From Deinandra increscens subsp. villosa (taxonomy: Eukaryota; Streptophyta; Magnoliopsida; Asterales; Asteraceae): a stretch of DNA of 64,000 nt. The translations under genes were made by a program, and so were the position numbers. This document shows, piece after piece, positions 1 through 10,970 of the stretch. Location of the stretch: assembly GCA_039602395.1 (NCBI GenBank), contig JBCNJP010000017.1:25130275-25194274 (forward strand). The letters are read 5' to 3'. Under the pieces are notes generated by a model. The model made no database searches. It worked only from the letters and a program-made list of their open reading frames with translations, and was not told where the DNA came from. Numbering within the stretch: position 1 is the stretch's first letter; each line of letters begins with the position of its first letter.

Positions 1-1
1 G

Positions 2-3000
2 GCGAAGGGCAAGAATGACGGTAAGGGAAAAGGAAAGGCAGTTGCACTTGTTCCTAAAACCAAGCAAACCCATCCGGCCGCAAAAGAGCATCCGGCTAAA
101 GACCAGATTTGTCACCATTGTGGTGAAGTTGGACACTGGAAGAGGAACTGTCCTACCTATCTAGCTGAGTTGATCAAGAAGAGAAAGAATACTAGTGGGA
201 CTAGTACTTCAGGTATCTTCACAATTGAATTATTTTCCTTTTCTAAGAGTGATTCATGGGTGTATGACACTGGCTGTGGAACTCACATCTGTAATTCGTT
301 ACAGGGTCTTAGAAAGAGGAGGAAACTGAAACCTGGAGCTTTGCAGTTGTTCGTGGGAAATGGTTTGCCAGTAGCTGTGGAAGCTATAGGAGAATATCAT
401 TTAATTATGCCTTTTGGGTTAATTATTGTATTAGACAATTGTCATTATGCACCTTCTATTACTAGAGGTGTTATTTCAGTTTCTTTGTTGAAAAACCAAG
501 GATTTATTAATGCATTTAATAATATCGGTATTTAAGTTTCTAAAAATAATGTAATTATTTTGATGCTATTCCTTGTGATGGCATTTATGAAATTGATATG
601 CCTGGTTGTATTTCAAATAATTCAATGTACAATGTTAGCAAACGAGCCAAAACTAGTTTGGACTCTACCTATCTTTGCACTGTCGTCTTGCCCATGTTGG
701 CAAAAACCGTATTGAAAGACTTCAACGTGAAGGGATCCTACAATCAAATGATGAATCATTTGATAAATGTGTTTCCTGTATCTCAGGAAAGATGACAAGA
801 AAACCCTTTCCGAACAAGCCGCAAAGGGCTAAAGAACTACTTGGACTCATTCATACTGATGGTTGTGGCTCATTTAGACATGTGTCAAGAAAAGGTGCTA
901 GCTACTTCGTGACTTTCACGGATGATTTCAGTCGTTATGGTTATGTTTACTTGCTTAAACATAAACATGAAGTGTTTGAAACATTCAAAGAGTTCAAGAA
1001 CGAAGTAGAAAATCAACTCGGAAAGACCATCAAGATCCTTCGATCGGATCGTGGTGGAGAATACTTAAGCCAAGAGTTCAGGGATTATCTAAAAGCGTGT
1101 GGAATTGTCCAACAGCTTACTCCTCCTTACACTCCTCAGCATAATGGAGTGTCTGAGAGGAGGAATTGAACCTTACTAGAAATGGTGAGGTCGATGATGA
1201 ACCTTACAACTCTCCCAATATCATTTTGGGATTTTTCTCTAGAAACCGCTGTACGCGTTCTAAATATGGTTCCAACCAAGAAGGTTGAAAAGACACCGCA
1301 TCAATTATGGCATGGAGAAGTCCTTGTGTTGTCTTACTTAAGAGTCTGGGGATGTGAGGCACTTGTGAAGCGTGATACGCCTGACAAACTACAACCCAGG
1401 ACTACTAAGTGCATCTTCGTGGGATACCCAAAGGAAACAATGGGTTACTACTTTTACAATCCTTCCAAAAATACTGTTCGTGTTGCTCGATATGCTGAAT
1501 TTTTTGAAAAGAATTTTATAGCTCAAGAGAACAGTGGGAGAATTGAAGAACTACTAGAAGATGTGTCACCTTCTGAAACAACTAGCAATGATCAAACTGG
1601 GGGGGGGGATGTTCAAAGTGATGAATCTCAAGTCGATGATGTTGCGATTCCACTTCGTAGATCCGAAAGGGTCATACGTAATCCGGATAGATGGATTGGT
1701 CTAGTCGAATACGACGAAAACGTATCTGGAGATCTCGATGAGCCTCCAAACTTCAAAGCTACGTTATCAGATCCAGAATCTGATAAATGGCTTGAAGCTG
1801 CGAACGTGGAAATGAAATCCATGAGAGATAATCAAGTTTGGAACTTGGTTGATCTTTCTCCTAACACGAAGACTGTTAGGAGTAAATGGATCTTCAAGAA
1901 AAAGACTGACATGGATGGAAATGTACACACCTATAAAGCTCGTCTCGTGGCGAAAGGTTATACTCAACGTTTTGGCGTTGACTATGATGAGACCTTTTCA
2001 CCAGTAGTTGACATTAGAGCTATTAGGATTCTCTTAGCCATAGCAGCGTACTATGACTTTGAGATATGGCAAATGGATGTTAAGACTGCCTTCTTAAATG
2101 GTTACTTGGATGAAGAAGTCTATATGGATCAACCTGAAGGGTTCATTGATCCAAAACATCCCAACCAAGTATGCAAGCTTCAAAGGTCCATTTATGGACT
2201 AAAGCAAGCATCGAGGAGTTGGAATAAACGGTTTGATGAAGAAATCAAAAAGTTTGGTTTCGTTCAGAATCCCGATGAGCCATGTGTATATCGCAAAGCT
2301 AGTGGGAGTAATGTTACTTTCCTTGTCTTATATGTATATGACATATTGATTATAGGAAAACACATTCCAATGTTGCAAGATGTAAAATCCCATCTTGGAA
2401 AGTGTTTTGCCATGAAAGACTTGGGAGAAGCAGCATTCATTCTGGGAATCAAGATCTATAGAGATAGAACTAAGCGGTTGATTGGACTAAGTCAAAGTGC
2501 TTATATTGATAAGATCTTGAAGCAATTCAAGATGGAGAATTCCAAGCGTGGTATAGTACCTATGCAGGAAGGACTTGGTCTGTCGGTCAAACAAGGTGCT
2601 TCTACACCTAATGAGGTGAAGCGTATGCAAAGAGTCCCTTATGCTTCGGCTATAGGCTCTATAATGTATGCGGTGAGATGCACTAGACCTGATATAGCAT
2701 TTGCGCAGAATATCGTTAGCCGATTTCAACAGAATCCAGGTGAAAGTCACTGGACTGCTGTTAAGACCATTCTCAAGTACCTACGAGCTACTAGAGATTT
2801 GTTTTTGGCATATGGGGGAAATCCAGATCAAGAGCTCAAAGTGACCTGATACTGCGATGCTGGATTTCAGACTGATAGAGATGACACGAAGTCTCAGTCT
2901 GGGTACGTTTTCGTGCTGAATGGAGGCGCTATGGATTGGAAAAGCGAGAAACAAACCACAGTTGCTATGTCTGCAACAGAGTCTGAGTACATTGCTGCTT

Positions 3001-3317
3001 CGGAAGCTGCAATGGAGGTAGTCTGGATAAGGAAATTTATTTGTGGGCTTGACGTGATCCCTACAAGTAACTTGCCTATTGATATGTACTGTGATAATAC
3101 TGGTGCATTAATCATTTCCAAAGAACCTGGAGTTCAGAAGGGCGCCATACACTATGCCAGGAGATATCACTATGTTCGTGAGCAGATCGAACTAGGTGAA
3201 ATCAGATTACTCAAAGTTCACACATATATTAACTTAGCTGATCCTTTCATGAAAGCTTTGTCGAGGCCGAAGCTTGAAAGGCATGCCGAGGGCATGAGAC
3301 TTAGATTAGCTAGTTAA
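2..3317 (+). pseudogene. copia gag-pol polyprotein pseudogene
   Basis: This encoded the capsid and enzymatic polyprotein of the retroelement. Visible in order: a CCHC zinc knuckle (CHHCGEVGHWKRNC, 110-151); an aspartic protease-like YDTGCGTHICN segment (around 265-297); a GAG-pre-integrase region (about 600-830); an integrase core with HTDGCGSF, LRSDRGGEY and a late Glu in GVSERRN; RT (about 1860-2470); and RNase H (about 2847-3270, with DAGF and SATESEYIAA). Lesions: TAA at 533-535, a frame change at about 545-590, a second near 675, TGA at 1167-1169 and TGA at 2847-2849. The RT active site, normally YVDD, reads YVYD because codon 2337-2339 is TAT. It cannot make a working polyprotein. Confidence 0.9.
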
Positions 3318-3354
3318 ATCATGTATGTCTGTTGTTCGGTATTTGGATAAGGGA

Positions 3355-4821
3355 TGTTAAACAATTTATATTTATATAATGAAATAAAGTACTTGATATG
3401 TTTGATTTCATTTAAAAGTAAATTGTGTCCTATATTTGCATGTTTAATCCTTGAGTACTTGTCAAGTATTCTAAATTGTCCATTGTCAATTAACTATATG
3501 GGAATATAGTTAAACTAAGACAAATCTGAGTGATTGGTAATATTCTTGTAATATATAATGGATGGTCCCACCAAACACACATGGTATTCATAGGATGCAT
3601 ATCGGACTACCCCACTAACGAATTGTCACTTTATGGATCGTTGTCATTAATTGAAATTCGTAAATGGTTGCTTTACTTATCCTTAGACTTGAGATACAAG
3701 CAGGTGATGCATATATGGATTGCACCTACTTGATATAGTTCTAACTATTCTGAATAAGGTAGTACAAAAGGGCTATTTTCAGTAAGTGTAGTGAAGTATG
3801 TGACTGGACACATGTAGTCAAGAGGATTTGTTCCTTCAGCTTAAAAGTTGAAGCAGATACCACTGGGCCCCTCATTGGGACTAATTAACATGTCTGCATG
3901 GCCATGCCCAAATGAAATCCAGATGTGTCTCGATTTGAATTTGGTTTAATTAGTTATGGAATGAGAAACAAAATTATTAAAGTATGAAATGACTTTGATA
4001 CATATTCATATTTAACAACGGTATCGGTAACAAAGGGATAGTAAATGACTGTACCATTTAAATACATTTTGAGAAACTATACTTAAATGTTTCCGGGAGC
4101 ATTGGCGTGTTGCTAGACGCTAACCAATGTTATTACCTTTATTATTACGAGCTCAAGTGGGAGCTGTAGAGATATGATCACGTATAAATAAACGTATGTC
4201 CGGAAAGTATTTCAGCCTATGGGGTCACACGTCTCGACACTAATGTATTTGTATTAATTAATCAGTTAATTAATATTTATCACGAATGTTTAACGAGGAG
4301 TCGTTAAACTAACAGTTAATTGTTAACAGGGTGTTAGTTGTTAATTAAAGAGAGTTGTAATTGGATTACAATTAGGAAAGGCTTTGGGAGTAGGCCTTAG
4401 GGCCGAATTCGTGAAGGCCTCCCCATCCCAAACCCTAGCTTGTTTTCCAAGTTCCTAAAACCTATAAATAGACCCTCTTGGTTTAGGGTTTAAGGTGTGC
4501 ATTATACCTGATAAGTGCAAACCCTAATTCTCTCTCTTTTCACTCTAAATTTCGGCAAAGGAAAAAGAATCCAAGGGATTCGAATTTCTTGTGGTTCGAC
4601 CAAGCCTTCATCAAGAAGAGGAGTTCGTGATCAAGTACTAGCATACGTACATCGGTGTGTCGTGTGTGCGACCGTAGAGGGATTTACTTCAAATCCTAGA
4701 GGATCTTCTCTTGCTGAGCTAAAAAGGTACACATTATCTATCCGGTTAGTTAGATTAATTCATAGGATATAATCCGTTGCGTACTCGTGTTTAAATCGAT
4801 AATTAGTTATATAACCCAACA
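3355..4821 (+). repeat. 3' LTR of the copia element
   Basis: The LTR is about 1467 bp and bounded by TGTT...AACA. It follows a purine-rich stretch (ggataaggga) that would be the polypurine tract. A TATA-like cctataaataga lies at about 4460-4472 and should drive transcription from the equivalent 5' LTR. The ORFs inside (3530-3733, 4515-4772) have no recognisable product. Confidence 0.75.
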
Positions 4822-4983
4822 TATCCCACACTATTAGACATATTCTGACTTTTTCTTTTTCTTTTGCTTTTTTTCTTTTTGTGTGATTACACTTGTGAAC
4901 TTTCACAAAGTATAATATTTTCATGATATCGTCAACTGTGTTTCATGCAAAAAGAAATAAGAACGTTAAATCGTCTACCTTAA

Positions 4984-5231
4984 GGTCGATCTTTCGATAC
5001 GCAGATAAGGTCTCGGATTTAACAAAATAAAGAAAATAAAACAAGTTGAAATTGTATAACCCAACAACTATCAGGTCAGTACTCTCGTACACGCAGAGAA
5101 ACTCCGATGAGTTATACGAAACACCAAAGAAAATAAAGCAGAACATTAAACGAACAACAATTAGGTCGGCCTTATGAGCACGCAGAGAAAGTCCGATAGT
5201 TTGACAAAATAAAGAAAATCAAACAAGCTTA
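4984..5231. repeat. Three diverged ~90-bp tandem repeats
   Basis: Units start at 4984, 5074 and 5164, a constant 90-bp spacing. Each opens with ggtc, has a cacgcagaga-like core and ends with an aaagaaaat-rich tail. They lie between the copia LTR and the minus-strand copia relative, and may belong to the non-coding part of one of these; this cannot be decided here. Confidence 0.7.
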
Positions 5232-5950
5232 AATCTTTGCAAAATGAACACATGTATACACAGTGACTTCTCATTTTGATTTTCACACTTAATTTTTTCT
5301 TTTTGTCATGAAATATGCATCAAGATGTTATCCACATGGTCAAGCATTATTATTTAGTGTACATCACATCTGAATACTTTCTGATTTACCGAGCCTACCA
5401 AACATATCAAACAATGATCTTATGGCTCTTTCATCTACTCTATCCATGAGTTAGATACGTAAGCCAATGTCTATCATTTCCCAATGATCAGTTATCCTAA
5501 AATTTTATATATTGTGCATGTATTCACCTTCCTTATATATTTTGCATGTATTCACCTTCTTTATATATTTCGCATGTATTCACCTTCTTCCCATTACATG
5601 CATTTTTGCAATTTCTCCCCCTTAAAATGAAAACTTATTTTTGGATTTTTCATTTAACACAAAAACAAAACACTATTTTTTGACATTTTCAAATGTTAAG
5701 GAAAGAAAAATTGATCAAGCAACACGGATGTTTTGCAATTTTAGAATTTCAGAAACTTTGCAGGTGAGAAAAATATATTGCAAGTAGTTTAAGTTAAGCA
5801 GAATACCCCTCCATCAACAACTTTTCAATCGTCGATAGGTCTTCTAGAAGTACCTGCACACTGGTCAAACTGATTAGTTCATAAATGACCCAAAGCGGAT
5901 CGCTTCTGGTCGACCAGTGTTCTAGTTTTGCTTTCAAACCACCTTTGGTT
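5232..5950. other. Non-coding stretch, probably element-internal
   Basis: AT-rich sequence without a supported gene. It contains a short direct repeat of ttatatatttygcatgtattcaccttc (three diverged copies, about 5510-5587). It may be the 3' internal part of the minus-strand copia relative, but no pol motif or second LTR copy was recognised. Confidence 0.4.
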
Positions 5951-5951
5951 T

Positions 5952-8900
5952 CTAATGTTGTTGTTTCAGTAATTCAGTTTTTGATGAATCAATCATAGGC
6001 GACTGTGATGATGAACTTACATTTTGAACTTTCTGAAACATAGGAACAAAACGTTTTTGTTTAAGAAAGAATGTAAGCTCACATTCATCAAAAACTCTGC
6101 CTTGTCCATCAAAGAACTTTGGTTTGGCAGGTTTACCAAAAACTAGTTTCGGTTGAAACCGTTGGTTTGATTCAGCAGGAAGTTGAAAATCTTTTGCCAT
6201 ATGCCCTTTTTGGCGGCAAACATATCATATACGTTTAGATTTGTCCCACCATTTAGGTGCCTGCACAGAATCACACACATGAATATCTCGAACATGATCA
6301 GAAAAAGAATTATATACCTGTCGGCAGTGATCATGAACCCATTTAGATGTTGGGCCTTGAGAATCAGAACCATCAGAAGAAAATTTGGCGGTTTGATTCT
6401 TCAAGGTTCTTGTAGCATCCTTCTTCTCAAAAACTTCAGGAAATTTTTTGAGCATCGACACAATGAAGAGAAAACTCTTTGTCAGAGAATATTTTTTATC
6501 AACCCTTGAGTTTGAAAAAACGCTCAGGTTGAACCTTCTCAGCTTTAAAAACTTCCTTCTTCACTTGCTTCATTTTGAGCTTCTTCAACTCTTGTGATGT
6601 TGATGTTGGAACCACTTCAGCTGTGACATCCTGTGCTTTGAAACCTAAACCAATATGCTTTCCAAAACTTTCTCCTCAGAAAGTAAATGCTGGTGGCTAT
6701 CCTTTGCTAACTTTGAAAATTCAGCTTTGATGTCTTTAATATTTTCTGCTCATAGAAAATTGTTTCATCAAATTCAGGTTGAGACCGAATTTTCTCGCTT
6801 TAAGTAGCATATTTCTCGTTGTCAGTAGAAGATGATCCAAAAACAAACTTTGGAGCAGGAGAAATTTCAGATTTCTTTCCTTTCTTCTTTTTATTCTTCT
6901 TGGATTTCTTCTTCTTCACAATCTTTTCTTCTTCTGCAGTAGACGATGAAAACTTGGAATAATCATACTCTTCAACCTATTCCTTCACCTCTTTGAACGC
7001 TTCTTTGATATGAGCAGGGGGTGATGCAGTTTTATCAAACATTTTCTCAAAATTAGCATCATTAGCTAAGAAGCTTGTGAATACTTGTGAATTTGAAATA
7101 TTGTCAACAATCTGTTAGCATCTATAACCTGAATCTTCAACTCAAAATTTGTTGTTGAGCTTCAGCTAACGCCGTCTCAGTAGAAATCAATCTCTTGGCA
7201 ATTTTATGTGTTTCAAATTTATGCATTCGAAGATTTTCCATTCCTTCAAAAAATTCTTTCTTCAATTTATCTTCATTCCGCTTCTGGATTTCTAAATTAG
7301 CAGCTTGCACTTTGTTCACACTTACTAACTCTCTCTTTTCATCTAACAACTTCTCCATATCAACTTGATACGCTTCAATCTTAGCAGTAGATTCTTCAAC
7401 ATTCTTTGCAAGCAGATCAAATTTGATTTTTGATTTATCAAAAAGATTCTGAAAATCATTTGCAGCGTCTTCTGCTTCATCTTTCCATTTCTTGACCTCA
7501 TTCACCAACTCATCCCTCTCTTCACAGATTTTTGCATTTGCAGCTTCAACATCCTTTTTATCTTGTTTTGAAATCTCTAAAACTTCATTCAACAACTTGA
7601 TCTCTATAATCAAACATTCATTCTTCAAAACCAATTCCTTCTCATGTTTCTTAGAAATCTTCAAATCTGAACTAACCAACTGGAATTCCTCAGAAAGCTT
7701 TTGAGTTTTATTTAATAACGTAACATTTTCTTTCAATAAACTTTCCAGGTCCTTCAGCAGATTCATAGGAACTTGGTGCTGAACTTGTGTCTGAACTTAT
7801 ATCTGAACCATAATCTTCTTGTTGATCATGAGTGACAACCAAAGAAAATGAGTCAAAATGTCTACCCCACTCATAAACACCATCATCTTGAACTGTTAAA
7901 GCTGTTTTCTTGGTTGAATTACTAGACGATGGTTGAGTAAAACCGGGTTTGCTTCCATGAGCTTGTTGACATTCTTTAGCAAAATGTCCAAGCTTTGAGC
8001 ATTTGTAACACTTCAACTTGGATTTATCAAATCCCAACTTGCTATTGAAATCAGATGAACTTCAGCCATGTTTCGTGAAAAATCGTTTTGATCGTTGACC
8101 TAGCATAGCATATTGCCAAGCTAAATCTAATTCATTCAACTGATCATCATCAAGTTCATCAAGATTATCCCTCGTGATATTTGCATCAGCAACATTCTTG
8201 ATAACCAACCCAAAAGATGATGTAATTAAGGCAGAAATCATTTTAGCATATTCATCGGTTGTTTCAGCAGACAGTGCATTTTGATTTGTGAAATTTGGAA
8301 TGGTAAAATTGCAGCCTTTTGAAGAATCAGAATTTACAGAAACTCCAGCCATAAAAGCAACACTTGGTGCAGAACTTAGATTTGGCTTTGCTTTAGCATT
8401 CATGCTAGCAGTATTCTCACCATGATACAACTCATGATTTTGTAAAGTAGCAGTTGATTTCTTTGAATTTAACATTTCCATTTCCCGAGCATGAAGTTTT
8501 CCAGTAAGCTCGTGAAATGTCAATGTAGTGTATTGTTTATCATGGGTGAGTAACAAAATATAAATCTCCCACTTTTCAGGCAAAGCTTCCATAATCTTTT
8601 CCTTCAAATCAGCATCGGTTTTCTCAATTCCCACGACTTTTAATTCACTAATCAGATGTGAAACCGTGAAACAAAAGCAGTAATATTTTCATTATCATAA
8701 TGTTGAAAGTTATCAAATTTTTTATTCAACACTTTCTTCCGACTCTTCTTGTAATCATCATTACCTTCACATCTAGCCGATAAAGCATCCCACAATTGCT
8801 TAGATTTCTTGCAAGTACTAAATTGATGTAGCAACTTAGTGGGTAATGCCATCGTAAGATAACCAAAAACTTTTTGTTCAAGCTCATACGATTTTCATTC

Positions 8901-9149
8901 AGCAATATCAAAGGTATGAACTTCCTTGAAATCTCCTTGATCAGTCGGATGTTGATAAAGCTTCTTGATTGGGATCCACAAATCGATATCATTCGTGCTT
9001 ATGTAAGCCGAAAATCGTTGCTTCCAATTCTGATAATCTTCTAACTTTAACAACTTGGGAACTTTCTGACTTGTTCCAATTTCGTTATCAAAGTTCATCA
9101 TGGTCTGCATCGCATTCTGCATCGCGGCAAATGCCTGGAATTCCGACAT
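5952..9149 (-). pseudogene. Long copia gag pseudogene with coiled coil and zinc knuckles
   Basis: This is a capsid protein of the copia gag class. The start ATG is at 9149, followed by MSEFQAFAAMQNAMQ and a helix-rich capsid with the LEDYQNWKQRF motif. A CCHC knuckle (CYKCSKLGHFAKEC) lies at about 7970-8015. A long Lys/Glu-rich coiled coil follows (7137-7766), then a Lys-rich stretch (about 6800-6960). A second knuckle-like remnant ending GHMAKDF sits at about 6170-6225 with one cysteine lost. Lesions: TGA at 8895-8897, a 1-nt frameshift near 8655, TGA at 8062-8064, a frame change near 7770 and several more below 7137. The length, over 900 codons, is large for copia gag. Gag polymerises RNA-packaging particles in the cytoplasm; this copy is dead. 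Confidence 0.8.
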
Positions 9150-9703
9150 CGTTGAAAATTTGGAATCTGATCGTCCAAACCTTATCCGAACTTGACCATG
9201 TGATCCGAACCTTCTCCGAACTCCCTCCGAACCTCAAACAATAGTCCGAACTTCAAACGAACTTCACAATGCCGAACTATCACCGAATTATGTCCGAACC
9301 TATACCGAACTTTACCCCGAACTCTGTCCGAACACTGAATAGCCCGAACCTTGTACGAACTTTGATCGAAATAAAAAATCCGAATCCTGACCGAACAGTG
9401 ACCGTACTCCTACCGAACTCGTCCGAACACGGACTTCGGAGCAATTAGTCCGAACCTCACCAGTATCCTCCGAACCTCAACATATTTTTCTCAAAACGCT
9501 CGATTTTGGAATAATTTTGACGAGATTTGTAGTAGTGGACCAGAAAAAAGTAATGAGGAATGATTTAGGAGCAAAATTTTCACAAAAGACTCGATCGAAG
9601 TGATTAAAAAATATGTAAAACCACTCGAAAACCACCAAAAACTACTCATTTCGTTTCAAAAACCCCGAAAATAGCAACCACAGATCAGTAGAATAAACCA
9701 GAA
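9150..9703 (-). promoter_or_regulatory. Element leader with dense CCGAAC (minus: GTTCGG) hexamers
   Basis: The untranslated leader between primer-binding site and gag. From about 9176 to 9480 the hexamer CCGAAC or a one-base variant recurs roughly every 10-20 bp. More copies occur inside the LTR (about 9940-10000). No coding frame is supported. Confidence 0.6.
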
Positions 9704-9717
9704 AGCTATAATACCAC
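9704..9717 (-). other. Primer-binding site, initiator-Met tRNA type
   Basis: On the minus strand the sequence just inside the LTR reads TGGTATTATAGC. This matches the plant copia site TGGTATCAGAGC at 10 of 12 positions and fixes the LTR boundary and orientation. Confidence 0.75.
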
Positions 9718-9718
9718 T

Positions 9719-10078
9719 TGAAAAGTCGTGAGTAGTGGATCGTCTACTAGCTATAACGGATAGGAAACAAGTAATTAACCGATTATTATATTGATCATAT
9801 GAACAATTAAAATCAGTAACACTCAGATACAGACACAAGGAATAACACCTCAGAAACACACACGTACGACTCAGCTCTACTACTCACTCGTTCACCCGTG
9901 TGTAAAACAAAGACCAAGCAACCTATTTATAGCTGCTGGCCGAACCCTGTCCGAAATCTAGGTTTGGCAGGTTCGAACTCCAAGTCCGGACCAGGTTCGG
10001 CTGGCCGTAAACCAAGCCTTGAACTTGGTTCTTGAATCTTGATTGGATACTTCACACGACGCACATATTAGGTATCAA
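9719..10078 (-). repeat. 5' LTR of the minus-strand copia element
   Basis: On the minus strand it runs from TGTTGATACC at 10078 to CTTTTCA at 9719, about 360 bp. A TATA box (GCTATAAATAGG on minus) lies at about 9924-9936. It directly abuts the primer-binding site. Confidence 0.75.
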
Positions 10079-10384
10079 CAATATTTTCTCTAAGAATTTA
10101 CCAAATTGGTAAAATATTGAAATCTCATTTTCATATTAGTATTATGCAATTGTATCGGCCAAAACTTCAGCATCATTGTTTCGGTTATTTAGGAGGTTGT
10201 TGAAATTTTGTTAAACTTTGATATTTTTAGCCTCATAACCTGTCATTTGGATATTATCATATCAATGTTACGGACTTACAATATTACTTGTCCCATTGCG
10301 TTGTGAAAATGTATGTTAACGTGGTTCCAAATACTTCTTTCCGATCGTGAGTTACCTAAAAAAGGTATAATCCAATAATATATC
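10079..10384. other. Non-coding flank ending in target duplication atatc
   Basis: AT-rich sequence with no supported gene. Its last five bases (10380-10384, atatc) are the left target duplication of the gypsy element. Joined to 14534 onward it forms the pre-insertion sequence. Confidence 0.6.
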
Positions 10385-10711
10385 TGATAAAGGGGGTACT
10401 ACCTTTCTCACATTTATCTAAAATCACATCAGATCATCATAATAAATGGTTGTAATCTTTTAGACCATGTTGTACGAAGATATCATGTATCCTAGTGCCA
10501 TTATTACATAGAGGCTTAGAAAGTCAAGCTGTCAATAGGTACAATATACAAGATATTAATATAGTACACTCCTTATATCTTATGTCTACTGTATACTAAT
10601 GTATGTATACTGTAGACACACTACCTACTCGAGTGGTGAGACTTGAAGATATTCTCCAGCCTACTATAAATAGTCATAACGTTTGGTAGTTGAGGACATT
10701 GAATTCCAGAA

Positions 10712-10746
<35 letters not shown>

Positions 10747-10913
10747 GAGAGAAAGCATTCAACATATGCTTTTGATGTTAAGCTACTGTCGTAGTAGATA
10801 GAGAGTTAATGTTAGAATGTTGTTGAACATCTTCCTAATATGTGAAGTTAATATATTCATGGCATAAGTGTTTGTACCTATCACGAGTGTTTATCTAAGT
10901 ATTGACTTCTACA
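10385..10913 (+). repeat. 5' LTR of the gypsy element
   Basis: Starts TGATAAAGGG and ends CTTCTACA. It contains a TATA-like ctataaatag (about 10662-10672) and a (GA)n tract at about 10711-10752. Just inside, ttttgacgccatccgtggga occupies the primer-binding position. Confidence 0.88.
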
Positions 10914-10970
10914 TTTTGACGCCATCCGTGGGACCGAATAATTGTCCCTAGAGAGCAGGCGAGTGGCTAC

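Larger units (their letters stand above)
1..4821 (+). mobile_element. Ty1/copia LTR retrotransposon, 3' part, degenerate
   Basis: The order zinc knuckle, protease-like motif, integrase, reverse transcriptase, RNase H, then LTR is the Ty1/copia order (integrase before RT). The 5' LTR and start of gag lie outside the window. The 3' LTR begins TGTTAAACAA at 3355 and ends AACCCAACA at 4821. The five bases after it (tatcc) are the candidate target duplication, but the left copy is outside the window. The lineage within copia is not assigned. Confidence 0.9.
5950..10078 (-). mobile_element. Minus-strand copia-type element, gag only, 3' half missing
   Basis: Reading the minus strand: an LTR (10078 to 9719), a primer-binding site, a leader and a long gag. 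No protease, integrase or RT follows before the sequence becomes non-coding, and no second LTR copy is visible down to 4822. This is either a deletion derivative or a non-autonomous element. The neighbouring copia element (1-4821) may have replaced or interrupted its 3' end. Confidence 0.75.

Noticed and set aside
4984..5231. Regular 90-bp repeats considered as a CRISPR-like array
   Set aside because: Whole units repeat without unique spacers, in a plant genome; tandem duplication explains them.
4822..5950. Search for the missing second LTR of the minus-strand copia element
   Set aside because: Neither its start (TGTTGATACC) nor its end (GACTTTTCA) was found in this stretch.
7492..7704. Plus-strand ORF opposite the gag coiled coil
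   Set aside because: Antisense shadow of the Lys/Glu-rich minus frame.
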